Shown here one piece after another: positions 43,222 to 51,641 of a stretch of DNA of 64,000 bases (positions are counted from its first letter, which is position 1; each line of letters starts with the position of its first letter). This DNA comes from Peptoniphilus stercorisuis (lineage in GTDB: Bacteria > Bacillota > Clostridia > Tissierellales > Peptoniphilaceae), in the NCBI RefSeq assembly GCF_017874395.1, contig NZ_JAGGLJ010000001.1, forward strand, positions 62,001-126,000, in the 5' to 3' direction. The translations under genes were made by a program, and so were the position numbers. The notes below the pieces were generated by a model. It was not told the DNA's origin, did no database searches, and worked only from the letters and a program-made list of their open reading frames with translations.

Positions 43222-44751
43222 ATGAGTTTATTAGAAGTTAAAAACTTAAAACATAGATTTAGAGATAAAGAATTATTTGAAGATGCTTCCTTTGAGTTAT
43301 ATAAAGGTGAGCATATGGGACTTGTAGGAGAAAATGGTGCAGGAAAATCTACACTATTTAGACTTTTACTTAATGAAATACTTCCAGATGACGGAGAAAT
43401 TATCTGGCAAAAAAATATAAAAATAGGCTATATAAAACAGCATTTAAAATCAGATAATATATCTGTTTTAGAATATTTAAAAGAAGCCTATAAAGAAGAA
43501 TTTGATATTGAAAAAGAATTAAATAAAATGTATGAAGAACTTGCACAGGACTATGATGAAAAATTATTAAATAGAATTGGAAAATATCAAGAAGAACTTG
43601 AAAAAAGAGAATTTTATCAAATAGAAAGTGAAATAGATAAGGTAATAGTTGGACTTGGAATAAATTCCTTTGGAGAAAATAAACTTCTTAGTGAATTATC
43701 AGGAGGTCAACAAACTAAGGTAATAATAGCAAAACTTTTACTAGAGAAATCTGATGTATTATTACTTGATGAGCCGACAAACTTTTTAGATGACAATCAT
43801 ATAAAATGGCTTAGTGAATATTTAAGTAATTTTAAGGGAACATTTATAGTTATTTCACATAATATAGAATTTTTAGAATCAGTTACAAATACTATTATAG
43901 ATATTGAGTTTCAAGATATTAAAAAATATCATGGAGATTATAATAAGTTTTTAAGACTAAAAGATGAATATAAAAGAAACTATATTAGAAGTTATGAAAT
44001 GCAACAAGTTCATATTAAGAAAACTGAAGAATTTATTAGAAGAAATAAAGCAGGTGTAAATTCAAAAATAGCAAGAGGTAGACAAAAGCAACTAGATAGA
44101 GTAGATAGACTTACTCCACCATCAGAAAGTAAAACTGCAAACTTTGATTTTTCATATTTCAATGGAGTTTTTGAAAATACACTTATTGTAAAAGATTTAG
44201 AAGTAGGATATGACTATTCACTATTGCCACCACTAAATTTTAGAATTCAAACAGGAGAAAAAGTTGCAATTACTGGATTTAATGGAATAGGTAAATCAAC
44301 TCTTTTAAAGACATTATATGGAGAAATTGAAAAAATTGATGGATCTTTTAAATTTTCTAAAGATCATAAAATAGGATATTATGAGCAGGAATTGAATTGG
44401 AAAGATCCTTCTTTAAATCCACTAGAAATAATTAGAGATGAGTTTCCAAGACTTAAGACAGAGCGTATTAGACGTGAGCTTACAAAGTGTGGAATAGAGT
44501 CTAAAGACCTTGAGCAAGCAGTGGGTACACTAAGTGGAGGAGAGCAGTCTAAGGTGAAAATTTGTAGACTTATATTAAAAGAATACAACTTCTTATTTTT
44601 AGATGAGCCAACAAACCATTTAGATAAAGAAACTAAAGAAGTGCTACAAAGGGCAATAGTTAATTTTGAGGGAACTGTTATTTTAGTATGTCATGAGAGA
44701 GATTTTTATGAAGATTTTATTGATAGAGAATTTAAAATAGGAAAAAGATAA
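43222..44751 (+). CDS. ABC-F family ATPase, attenuator-controlled
   Basis: A soluble 509-residue twin ABC protein. Domain 1: GENGAGKSTLFRLLL, LSELSGGQQTKVIIAKLLLE, LLLDEPTNFLD; domain 2: GFNGIGKSTLLKTLY, VGTLSGGEQSKVKICRL, LFLDEPTNHLD. The linker between (about 240-305) is short and charged (RSYEMQQVHIKKTEEFIRRN). It lacks the C-terminal coiled-coil of the ABC-F at 21.7 kb. A leader of about 240 bases with peptide, attenuator and several terminators suggests an antibiotic-response ribosome protector, but sequence alone does not show which drug, or whether it gives resistance. AGGAGGAAATT precedes the ATG. Confidence 0.88.
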   Translation: MSLLEVKNLKHRFRDKELFEDASFELYKGEHMGLVGENGAGKSTLFRLLLNEILPDDGEIIWQKNIKIGYIKQHLKSDNISVLEYLKEAYKEEFDIEKELNKMYEELAQDYDEKLLNRIGKYQEELEKREFYQIESEIDKVIVGLGINSFGENKLLSELSGGQQTKVIIAKLLLEKSDVLLLDEPTNFLDDNHIKWLSEYLSNFKGTFIVISHNIEFLESVTNTIIDIEFQDIKKYHGDYNKFLRLKDEYKRNYIRSYEMQQVHIKKTEEFIRRNKAGVNSKIARGRQKQLDRVDRLTPPSESKTANFDFSYFNGVFENTLIVKDLEVGYDYSLLPPLNFRIQTGEKVAITGFNGIGKSTLLKTLYGEIEKIDGSFKFSKDHKIGYYEQELNWKDPSLNPLEIIRDEFPRLKTERIRRELTKCGIESKDLEQAVGTLSGGEQSKVKICRLILKEYNFLFLDEPTNHLDKETKEVLQRAIVNFEGTVILVCHERDFYEDFIDREFKIGKR

Positions 44752-44782
44752 AAGTAGATTTAATTCTGCTTTTATTTTTTTG
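44748..44782 (+). terminator. Terminator of the ABC-F gene
   Basis: AAAGTAGA / TCTGCTTT hairpin (with G-U) and TATTTTTTTG. Confidence 0.75.
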
Positions 44783-44831
44783 TAAAATTTGGGTAATAAG
44801 AAAAAAAGAAAATTTTATAGGAGGAAATTAA

Positions 44832-45248
44832 ATGAGTGAAAATTATTTTGAAAGAAAAAAAGAAGAGCGAATAGAAAAAAGATTAATTAGAGATTTAGAA
44901 GATTTAGATATAGATCTTGATGATTATTCTATATTTCAACAAGAAGAAATAAGAAAATACTATGATGAAGTTCTAGAATATGATAGTTTAGTTGCAAATA
45001 TTAATGATAAGTTAATATATCCAAGAGTAAATCCTGAGAATTATTATAGTGCAAAAATAAAGTCAGCTCTTATATTAAATCATATAGATATTGAGGATAT
45101 AAAAGAAAGTGATATTCTTGAGATGGCAAGTGAATTAGTTGAAAAAGTAAATCTTGATGAACATAGGGATATTGAAAAAATAAAAAATATTTTAGAAAAG
45201 AATAATATTAATTTTGAAGAATTTAAAAAAATGTATAAAAAATTATAA
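44832..45248 (+). CDS. Small acidic helical protein, unknown
   Basis: A 138-residue protein, highly charged and helical, no membrane helix: SENYFERKKEERIEKRLIRDLEDLDIDLDDYSIFQQEEIRKYYDEVLEY, later DILEMASELVEKVNLDEHRD. No known domain found by eye. ATG follows TAGGAGGAAATTAA. Its own terminator follows. It may depend on the ABC-F promoter or be separate. Confidence 0.6.
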   Translation: MSENYFERKKEERIEKRLIRDLEDLDIDLDDYSIFQQEEIRKYYDEVLEYDSLVANINDKLIYPRVNPENYYSAKIKSALILNHIDIEDIKESDILEMASELVEKVNLDEHRDIEKIKNILEKNNINFEEFKKMYKKL

Positions 45249-45274
45249 AAGCAAGGTTAACCTTGCTTTTTACT
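45246..45274. terminator. Bidirectional terminator
   Basis: AAAAGCAAGG / CCTTGCTTTTT hairpin, shared with the convergent YitT-like gene. Confidence 0.8.
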
Positions 45275-45884
45275 TTGATTTTAAACTATTATCTTTACTA
45301 AATATTGAAATAACACCAGGAAGCAAAAATAAACTAATAATAGTGCCCTCTCTTATAAAGTATGGTACAGAAAAATAATAGGATAAAAATATTGATAGTA
45401 TTGTAAAAATAAAATCTAATAAATATCTATAAAAAGAAAAGGAAAATTTTGTAAGTTCTCCAAGTTCTTTGCAAAAGGCTTCTAGTGGAAATTTTAAAAT
45501 ATCTAGTTTTAAAACTCGCCCTGAGCCAAATCCTGCAATAATAGTTCCTAGAATAAATAGAAATATATTATATATATAATTATCAAAAGATAGATTTTTA
45601 AGTACATAATATAGATAAAAGTTAGTTACATATCCAAAGGAAATAAGAGAGATAAACATTATAAAAATATTTTTTAGGTTTTTATTTTTTGAAATTATAA
45701 AATATAAAAGTAAAAATATTAAATTTAATATAGTCATAATAGTTCCAAATTTTAAATTAGTAATATGTGATAGAGATAAGCTCATAGAACTATAAGAACT
45801 GACTCCAATATTTGCAATTACAGTAAGACTTATTCCAAAACCTGCAATAAAATAATAAAGTAAAGATTTTAAAAAATTATTCAT
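45270..45884 (-). CDS. YczE/YyaS/YitT-type membrane protein
   Basis: Start taken at the ATG at 45884, with AAAGAGGTG just before it; 204 residues. Five to six membrane helices. Opening SLLYYFIAGFGISLTVIANIGVSSYSSMSLSLS and the later FGSGRVLKLDILKFPLEAFCKELGELTKFSFSFYRY segment match the YczE/YyaS/YitT family, whose function is not settled. Monocistronic, with a terminator shared with the acidic protein gene. Confidence 0.8.
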   Translation of the reverse strand: MNNFLKSLLYYFIAGFGISLTVIANIGVSSYSSMSLSLSHITNLKFGTIMTILNLIFLLLYFIISKNKNLKNIFIMFISLISFGYVTNFYLYYVLKNLSFDNYIYNIFLFILGTIIAGFGSGRVLKLDILKFPLEAFCKELGELTKFSFSFYRYLLDFIFTILSIFLSYYFSVPYFIREGTIISLFLLPGVISIFSKDNSLKSK

Positions 45885-45935
45885 ATACACCTCTTTTTAA
45901 GTATCTTATATTATAAATCTAAAAAAAGATATAAA

Positions 45936-45966
45936 AAAACAAGGCCTAAACCTTGCTTTTTATAAA
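45936..45966 (-). terminator. Terminator of the MacAB-like operon
   Basis: Minus-strand AAAAAGCAAGG / CCTTGTTTTTTT hairpin beyond the permease stop. Confidence 0.8.
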
Positions 45967-45968
45967 TT

Positions 45969-47246
45969 CTATTCATATCTAAGTGCATCAATAGGATCAA
46001 GTTGAGCTGCTTTATTTGCTGGATAATATCCAAAGAATATTCCAATAAACATTGAAAAACCTACTGCAATAATAATAGACAATAGAGATGGGAAAGTAGG
46101 CATCTTCATTAAACTACTTCCTGCAAATCCAATAGTTGTACCAAGGAGAACTCCTAATAGTCCACCGATTATACATATTATAATACTCTCTATTATAAAT
46201 TGGGATTTAATATCTCTATTTGTAGCTCCAAGAGCCTTTCTAATACCTATTTCACGAGTTCTTTCTGTTACAGAGACAAGTAGTATATTCATAACTCCAA
46301 TACCACCTACAAGAAGAGATATTGCAGCAATAGCACCTATTGCAAGTTTAACTGTGCCAAGAGTTTTATTTACCTCATCTGTAATAGACTCAATACTTTG
46401 TGATTGGATTTCAAACTTGTCATTGTTTTTATAATAAGTATTATTAAAAAAGTCTGCCACTTCAGTAGATAGTGTTTTTAAAATTTCACTACTTGATGCA
46501 GATAGAGTAACAAATCTATATCCATCTTCAGTGTCTTCTGTTGAAAGTAAATTTTTTCCAGTAGTTAGAGGAATATAAGTAGATGTAGTTACATCATCTG
46601 AATTAACAGCACCACCAAATCCTCCAAAACTTTGTTGTTCAAATTTATAAATACCAATTACAGAAAAAACTTCCATTTTATCATCAAGATAAACTGTGAT
46701 TTCATTTCCTAAAGCCTCTTCATTGCTATTGTTAAAGATTTTTTTGACAACTTTGTCTGAAATTACAGCAACAGACCTATTAGATTGTAAATCTTTTTCT
46801 TCAATAAATCGTCCAGCTTGTAATTTTATATTATTTGAATCCTTAGTTCCCTCATTTACAGAGTTTAAAGATATATTTGCCTTTTTACGACCATCGCGTA
46901 CAAAGCCTGATTTTGAAGGGCCATCTAGTGCAATTGATTTTATTTCACTGGGAAATCTTTCCTTTAGAGCATCTAACATTTCATCAGTCATATAGTCTGT
47001 ATCTTGCATAGTTGCCATAGTGTCATAATCTTGAGAACCTGATCTTGGACTTACACTTAGAAATATATTTGTATTTCCAAGAGAGTCAAAGGACTTACTT
47101 ACAGAATCACTCATAGCTCGTCCAATTGTCATAATTGAAATTACAGAACTAATACCAATAATAATACCAAGCATAGTTAAAAATGAACGCATTTTGTTAG
47201 ATCTTAAACCCTCAAGTGCAAGTTTTACACTTTCTAAAATATCCAT
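45969..47246 (-). CDS. MacB-like ABC transporter permease
   Basis: A 425-residue permease: N-terminal helix with LALEGLRSNKMRSFLTMLGIIIGISSVISI, a large extracellular domain (about 50-285), then three C-terminal helices with GGIGVMNILLVSVTERTREIGIRKALGATNRDI and PANKAAQLDPIDALRYE, all typical of MacB/FtsX-type (ABC3) exporters. It works with the ATPase and adaptor upstream to export a peptide, lipid or drug. 7 bases after the ATPase stop. Confidence 0.95.
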   Translation of the reverse strand: MDILESVKLALEGLRSNKMRSFLTMLGIIIGISSVISIMTIGRAMSDSVSKSFDSLGNTNIFLSVSPRSGSQDYDTMATMQDTDYMTDEMLDALKERFPSEIKSIALDGPSKSGFVRDGRKKANISLNSVNEGTKDSNNIKLQAGRFIEEKDLQSNRSVAVISDKVVKKIFNNSNEEALGNEITVYLDDKMEVFSVIGIYKFEQQSFGGFGGAVNSDDVTTSTYIPLTTGKNLLSTEDTEDGYRFVTLSASSSEILKTLSTEVADFFNNTYYKNNDKFEIQSQSIESITDEVNKTLGTVKLAIGAIAAISLLVGGIGVMNILLVSVTERTREIGIRKALGATNRDIKSQFIIESIIICIIGGLLGVLLGTTIGFAGSSLMKMPTFPSLLSIIIAVGFSMFIGIFFGYYPANKAAQLDPIDALRYE

Positions 47247-47253
47247 TTTTCAC

Positions 47254-47937
47254 CTACTCTTCTTCTAAAAAGCCATCTTTCATAGTTAAAATTCTACTAG
47301 TTTCCTCAGCAAGTTCGTAGTTGTGAGTAATTAGAATAATGGTCTTTTTTTCTTCTTTATTTAATTTATGGAACAAGTCCATAACAGTTCGTCCAGTTTT
47401 TGAATCAAGAGCTCCTGTTGGCTCATCAGCAAGAATAATATCGGGATTATTTGCCATAGCTCTTGCAATTGCAACTCTTTGCTTTTGTCCACCTGATAGT
47501 TCATTTGGTCTGTGATTATATCTTTCGTCCATATCTACAAGTTTTAAAAGTTCCATTGCCTTTTTTTGTCTTTCTTTTTTTGGTATTTTAGCATAGAGCA
47601 TTGGAAGTTCAACATTTGAAAGGGCATTAGATCTTGGAATTAAATTAAAACTTTGAAATACAAAGCCTATTCTTTTATTTCTAATTTGAGAAAGTTCAGA
47701 GTCCTTTGCCTCACTTACTACTAAATCACCAAGTTCATAATCGCCAGTAGTTGGCCTATCTAAAAGTCCTATAATATTCATAAGAGTTGATTTACCAGAA
47801 CCAGATTGACCAACTATTGAAATGAAATCTCCAGAATATACATCAAGATCTATTCCATGTAATATTTCAAGTTCATTTGGTTCTCCAATATAATATTTTT
47901 TAGTGATATTACGCATTGAAATTACTTTTTCTTTCAT
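47254..47937 (-). CDS. MacB-like ABC transporter ATP-binding protein
   Basis: A 227-residue LolD/MacB-type ATPase: [26 protein letters not shown] (Walker A), [33 protein letters not shown] (signature and Walker B) and [12 protein letters not shown] (H-loop). It starts 8 bases after the adaptor stop and is followed closely by the permease. Hence a three-gene minus operon adaptor-ATPase-permease. Confidence 0.96.
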   Translation of the reverse strand: MKEKVISMRNITKKYYIGEPNELEILHGIDLDVYSGDFISIVGQSGSGKSTLMNIIGLLDRPTTGDYELGDLVVSEAKDSELSQIRNKRIGFVFQSFNLIPRSNALSNVELPMLYAKIPKKERQKKAMELLKLVDMDERYNHRPNELSGGQKQRVAIARAMANNPDIILADEPTGALDSKTGRTVMDLFHKLNKEEKKTIILITHNYELAEETSRILTMKDGFLEEE

Positions 47938-47945
47938 ATTATCGC

Positions 47946-49886
47946 CTACTTAATTTCTGGGGAGTCTTCTACACTTATCTCCATACCATTACTATAATTT
48001 TCTGGTGCATTTATAATTATAAGTTTATTTCTTACATTATCTCCTGTGATTATAGTTTCAATATCATTTTCAGAACCTGTTTTTACCTCATATTCTTGAA
48101 TAGTAGATCCACTTGCTGATTTTTTAATTCCAAGGACAAACTTTTTATTTCCCTTTTCATAAATAGCAGTAGATGGAACAGCAAATACATCTTTATTTTC
48201 TTCAAGAATATATTTTACACGAACATTCATACCAGGTTTTAATTTTGAAAGATCCTTAGATACAAGTTCAATTTGTGTTTTGTAATAGACTTCATTTGAA
48301 GTAGCACCTTGAGCTTTCTTTTCAGGAGTTGGATCTATTGAAATAACTTTTCCCTCAAAGACATCTTTTTTACTTAAAGCATCACTTGTGATTTCAACTT
48401 TCATTCCAAGTTTAATATTATTTACATCAAATTCTTTAATATGACTTTCAACTATTACCTTATTTAAAGTTTCAACCTTTGCAACAGCAGAAGTTGGAGC
48501 AGTTCCGATTTCAGCATCAAGCTCTGTAATAGCACCACTTACAGGTGATTTTATTATAGTATCAGCTAAATCTTCTTTTAAATATTTAAGATCAACTGCA
48601 TTCATAGAATTATCTGCTCCTGCATTTGCAGATTTTAGATTATTTTCTAAAGCACGAATTTCATCATCTACTGACACCTCAGTTGATTTTAAGTTTTCAA
48701 GAGCGGCAATATATGAATTATGTGCAGTATCTGCACTAGATCTATAAGTTTTTAACATATCTTCTCTTGATTTTTTACTAGACAAATCTTGTTTGTAATT
48801 AGTAGCTAGAGATTCTCTAGCATTTTCAGCAGCAAGAGTAGTTTGTTCAATTTCTTTATTTATAGAGTCAATTGCATTTCTTGATTCTTCAGCAATATTT
48901 TCATATTTAGACTTATCAGCTTCAGCAGATGCTAAATCTTTTTCAGCCTTTGCCAAATTTCTTTTTAATTCGCTAAAACTATCATAATTATCTAATTTAT
49001 TTTGTTCTTCTTCAAGTTCTTCTTCAAGTTCAAGTTCTTCTTCAAGTTTTTTTATATTTTCTTTGTCATTTTTAGGATTTAGTTTAGAAATTTTATTTTC
49101 AATGCTAGAAATAGTATTTTCAATACCAGTTACATCATCAACATCTTCTTGTAAATCTCTAACTCTTCTTTCATATTTTCTCACATCATCTTTTGCATCA
49201 TCTGCTTTATTTTCATTTTCTGAAATTTTGTCATAGGTTTCATTTTTCTTTTCTTCAGATTGTCTTTTGTTTAGCTCTGCACTTTTAATAGATGAGTTTA
49301 AACTGTCTTTTGAAGATTCAGATGCAACAATTTGCTCATTATATCCTTCTTCTATGGACTTTTTAAAATCATTATATATTTTTTCTTGAGCTTGCCATGC
49401 ATCATAAGCAGATACAACAGCATTATTTGCAGATATTAAAGCTGTATTTGTGCCCTCGTTTTTATTTCTGTGGGCTTCATTTAATTTGTCCTTTGCACTT
49501 TTTATTTGAGTGCCTGCAGATTTATTAGTTGAACTAATAGCTGCATTTTTTTGTGCTATTTGTTGTTTAATAGAAGAGTCATCAAGCTTTGCTATAATAT
49601 CTCCTTCATTTACTTTATCTCCAACTTTTACAAAAATTTCCTTTACAGGAAGAGATTTTGTTGTAAAAACTTGCATTGATTTTTCAGCTTTAACAGTACC
49701 TGACTCATTTACAGAACTAGTTAAGTCTTTTTTTGCAAGTGTAGTAGTTTCACTTTTTGCAATTACTGGTCCTTTGTTAGAAGATTTGCTTTTTATTGCA
49801 AAAAATCCTAGAAGTACAATAATAATTACAGAAAGAATAATTACTTTTTTTTTATTGTTTTTTATTATATTAATGAATTTACTCAT
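47946..49886 (-). CDS. MacA-like membrane fusion adaptor with long coiled coil
   Basis: A 646-residue HlyD/MacA adaptor: N-terminal helix (about 14-31), KSMQVFTTKSLPVKEIFVKVGDKVNEGDIIAKLDDSSI (lipoyl/biotinyl half), a coiled coil of about 300 residues with acidic repeats (EEELELEEELEEE), the second lipoyl half DTIIKSPVSGAITELDAEIGT, and beta-barrel parts with VYYKTQIELVSKDLSKLKPGMNVRVKYI. Usual MacA adaptors are about 370-450 residues, so this one is enlarged by its coil. In a Gram-positive it must act in the wall space. The upstream region has AAAGGGGGAAATTCC. Confidence 0.9.
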   Translation of the reverse strand: MSKFINIIKNNKKKVIILSVIIIVLLGFFAIKSKSSNKGPVIAKSETTTLAKKDLTSSVNESGTVKAEKSMQVFTTKSLPVKEIFVKVGDKVNEGDIIAKLDDSSIKQQIAQKNAAISSTNKSAGTQIKSAKDKLNEAHRNKNEGTNTALISANNAVVSAYDAWQAQEKIYNDFKKSIEEGYNEQIVASESSKDSLNSSIKSAELNKRQSEEKKNETYDKISENENKADDAKDDVRKYERRVRDLQEDVDDVTGIENTISSIENKISKLNPKNDKENIKKLEEELELEEELEEEQNKLDNYDSFSELKRNLAKAEKDLASAEADKSKYENIAEESRNAIDSINKEIEQTTLAAENARESLATNYKQDLSSKKSREDMLKTYRSSADTAHNSYIAALENLKSTEVSVDDEIRALENNLKSANAGADNSMNAVDLKYLKEDLADTIIKSPVSGAITELDAEIGTAPTSAVAKVETLNKVIVESHIKEFDVNNIKLGMKVEITSDALSKKDVFEGKVISIDPTPEKKAQGATSNEVYYKTQIELVSKDLSKLKPGMNVRVKYILEENKDVFAVPSTAIYEKGNKKFVLGIKKSASGSTIQEYEVKTGSENDIETIITGDNVRNKLIIINAPENYSNGMEISVEDSPEIK

Positions 49887-50019
49887 ATATGGAATTTCCC
49901 CCTTTTTCCAATTTATAATTGCTTTAATAATTATAATATAAGATTTTTAAAAAAATATTAATAAAATCTAAAGAATTTCTAAATATCCTTAGATATATAC
50001 CAAAAAAGAGAGGATTTCA

Positions 50020-50055
50020 ATAAAAAAAGGCCATATTCATTGAATATGACCAGTT
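50020..50055 (-). terminator. Terminator of the aminotransferase gene
   Basis: Minus-strand GGTCATATTCAATGAATATGGCC hairpin followed by T7. Confidence 0.8.
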
Positions 50056-50059
50056 TTCA

Positions 50060-51181
50060 TTATTTTACATTAGTTTTCTTAAATAACTCAAGAAGAGATT
50101 CATTGGTTTTAATATTTAATTCTTCAAAAACTTCATCAAGAGAGGAGTATAATTCTTCAAAGTTTTCATAATTAATATTTTGTCCCATATGTCCAATTCT
50201 TATGATATTTTCTTTTAAAGGTCCAACGCCTTTACCGATAATAATGCCTTTTTTTTGAAGGGCAAGTTCAATTTCACTACTATTATGTTCTTCAGGAACT
50301 AAAACTGCAGTTACTGTATTTGAAAAAGAGTCTTTTGGATATAATTCAAATCCAGCTTTTGTAAATACTTCACGAGTAGATGATGCGTATTTTTCATGAA
50401 GATTTGCAAAGTCAGATTCAAGTGTAATATCTAGTGCTTTATCAAGAGCATAGACAAGGTTTTCATTCATAGTGTAGGGAAATGGTGCAAAGCTACAATC
50501 ATAATGATTTTTAAAATTCATATAGTAGCTAGGAATTTCTTCTTTTCTATTTTCAATTTTTTCTTTTGCAGATTCTGAAAGTGTAACTAAAGTAAGTCCA
50601 GCAGGTGCTGAAATACATTTTTGAGATCCACCAAGTAAGCAATCTACATTTGATGAGTCAAAGTTTATTTTTTCTCCACCCATTGCAGATACTGAATCTA
50701 CAATAGTTAAAATATTATATTTTTTAAGTAATGTACAAATTGCTTCTATATCATTTGTAAGTCCTGATGGAGTTTCGCAGTGAACCATTGTTGCTATTTT
50801 AAAGTCATGATCTTTTTCTAGGAAATTTTCAAGTTTTTCAAGATTTATTCCATGTCTAAAATCATCTTCGTATTTTACAGCTTCTCCGCCATAAAATCTA
50901 ACATAATCAGCAAAGCCCTCTCCAAAAAATCCATTATATATAACTAAAACTCTTTCACCTTTTTCCATAAGTGAAACAATTGATGCTTCAAGGCCTAAAA
51001 TTCCCTCTCCAAGCATTATAAAACTAGTTGCTTTTGTATTAAGTAATTTTGAGATTTTCTTTTCCATATTTCTGTGGAATATCTTGTATTCTGGATCTAG
51101 ATCTGGATTAGTTTTGCAATTTGCCATAGCTTTAATAACTTCTTCATTTACAGATGTAGGTCCTGGACATAATAATTTCAT
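50060..51181 (-). CDS. Class V aminotransferase (alanine-glyoxylate/PucG-like)
   Basis: A 373-residue PLP enzyme. Opening MKLLCPGPTSVNEEVIKAM and NPDLDPEYKIFHRNMEKKISKLL, then MVHCETPSGLTNDI, TIVDSVSAMGGEKINFDSSNVDCLLGGSQKCISAPAGLTLV (Asp and PLP Lys) are typical of the alanine-glyoxylate and PucG group. It would move the amino group between a keto acid and alanine, glyoxylate or similar. Divergent from the small NIF3-like gene; GGTGATT precedes the ATG. True substrate unknown. Confidence 0.85.
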   Translation of the reverse strand: MKLLCPGPTSVNEEVIKAMANCKTNPDLDPEYKIFHRNMEKKISKLLNTKATSFIMLGEGILGLEASIVSLMEKGERVLVIYNGFFGEGFADYVRFYGGEAVKYEDDFRHGINLEKLENFLEKDHDFKIATMVHCETPSGLTNDIEAICTLLKKYNILTIVDSVSAMGGEKINFDSSNVDCLLGGSQKCISAPAGLTLVTLSESAKEKIENRKEEIPSYYMNFKNHYDCSFAPFPYTMNENLVYALDKALDITLESDFANLHEKYASSTREVFTKAGFELYPKDSFSNTVTAVLVPEEHNSSEIELALQKKGIIIGKGVGPLKENIIRIGHMGQNINYENFEELYSSLDEVFEELNIKTNESLLELFKKTNVK

Positions 51182-51282
51182 ATAATCACCTCAAGAGTAA
51201 TAATAACACGTTTTCATACTTTATACATGGAAGATATTGAAAAAAATTTTTTGCTAATATATAATGAAAGTGGGGTGATATA

Positions 51283-51600
51283 ATGTTAAATCATTTAAAA
51301 ATAGAGGTATTTATACCTGAAGAATATGTTGTAGAAATAGTAAATGGATTAAATGAAAGTAATGTTTTAAGAGAAGGAAACTATGATTATGTTTTTGCTA
51401 CAACAAAGGTAAAGGGCCATTTTAGACCTATTGAAGGTGCAAATCCTTTTAGTGGAGAAATTGGTGTTGTACATGAATGTGACGAAGTTAAAATGGAGTT
51501 TAGAATTAAAGAAGAAGATTTAGACGAAGTTAGAAAAATAATTGAAATAAAGCACCCTTATGAAGAGCCTATTATAAATATTATTAAACTAATAGAATAA
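51283..51600 (+). CDS. NIF3/YqfO-insert-like small protein
   Basis: A 105-residue protein of the kind found as a stand-alone version of the YqfO (NIF3) central domain: HLKIEVFIPEEYVVEIVNGLNESNVLREGNYDYVFATTKVKGHFRPIEGANPFSGEIGVVHECDEVKMEFRI and the terminal HPYEEPIINI. It has a CutA1-like fold and may form trimers; the biochemical role is unsettled. GTGGGGTGATATA precedes the ATG. Divergent from the aminotransferase. Confidence 0.85.
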   Translation: MLNHLKIEVFIPEEYVVEIVNGLNESNVLREGNYDYVFATTKVKGHFRPIEGANPFSGEIGVVHECDEVKMEFRIKEEDLDEVRKIIEIKHPYEEPIINIIKLIE

Positions 51601-51605
51601 AATGT

Positions 51606-51641
51606 AAGAAAAAAGAGATGAATATTCATCTCTTTTATTTT
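51606..51641. terminator. Bidirectional terminator
   Basis: AAAAAAGAGATGAATATTCATCTCTTTTATTTTTT type hairpin between convergent genes. Confidence 0.85.
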
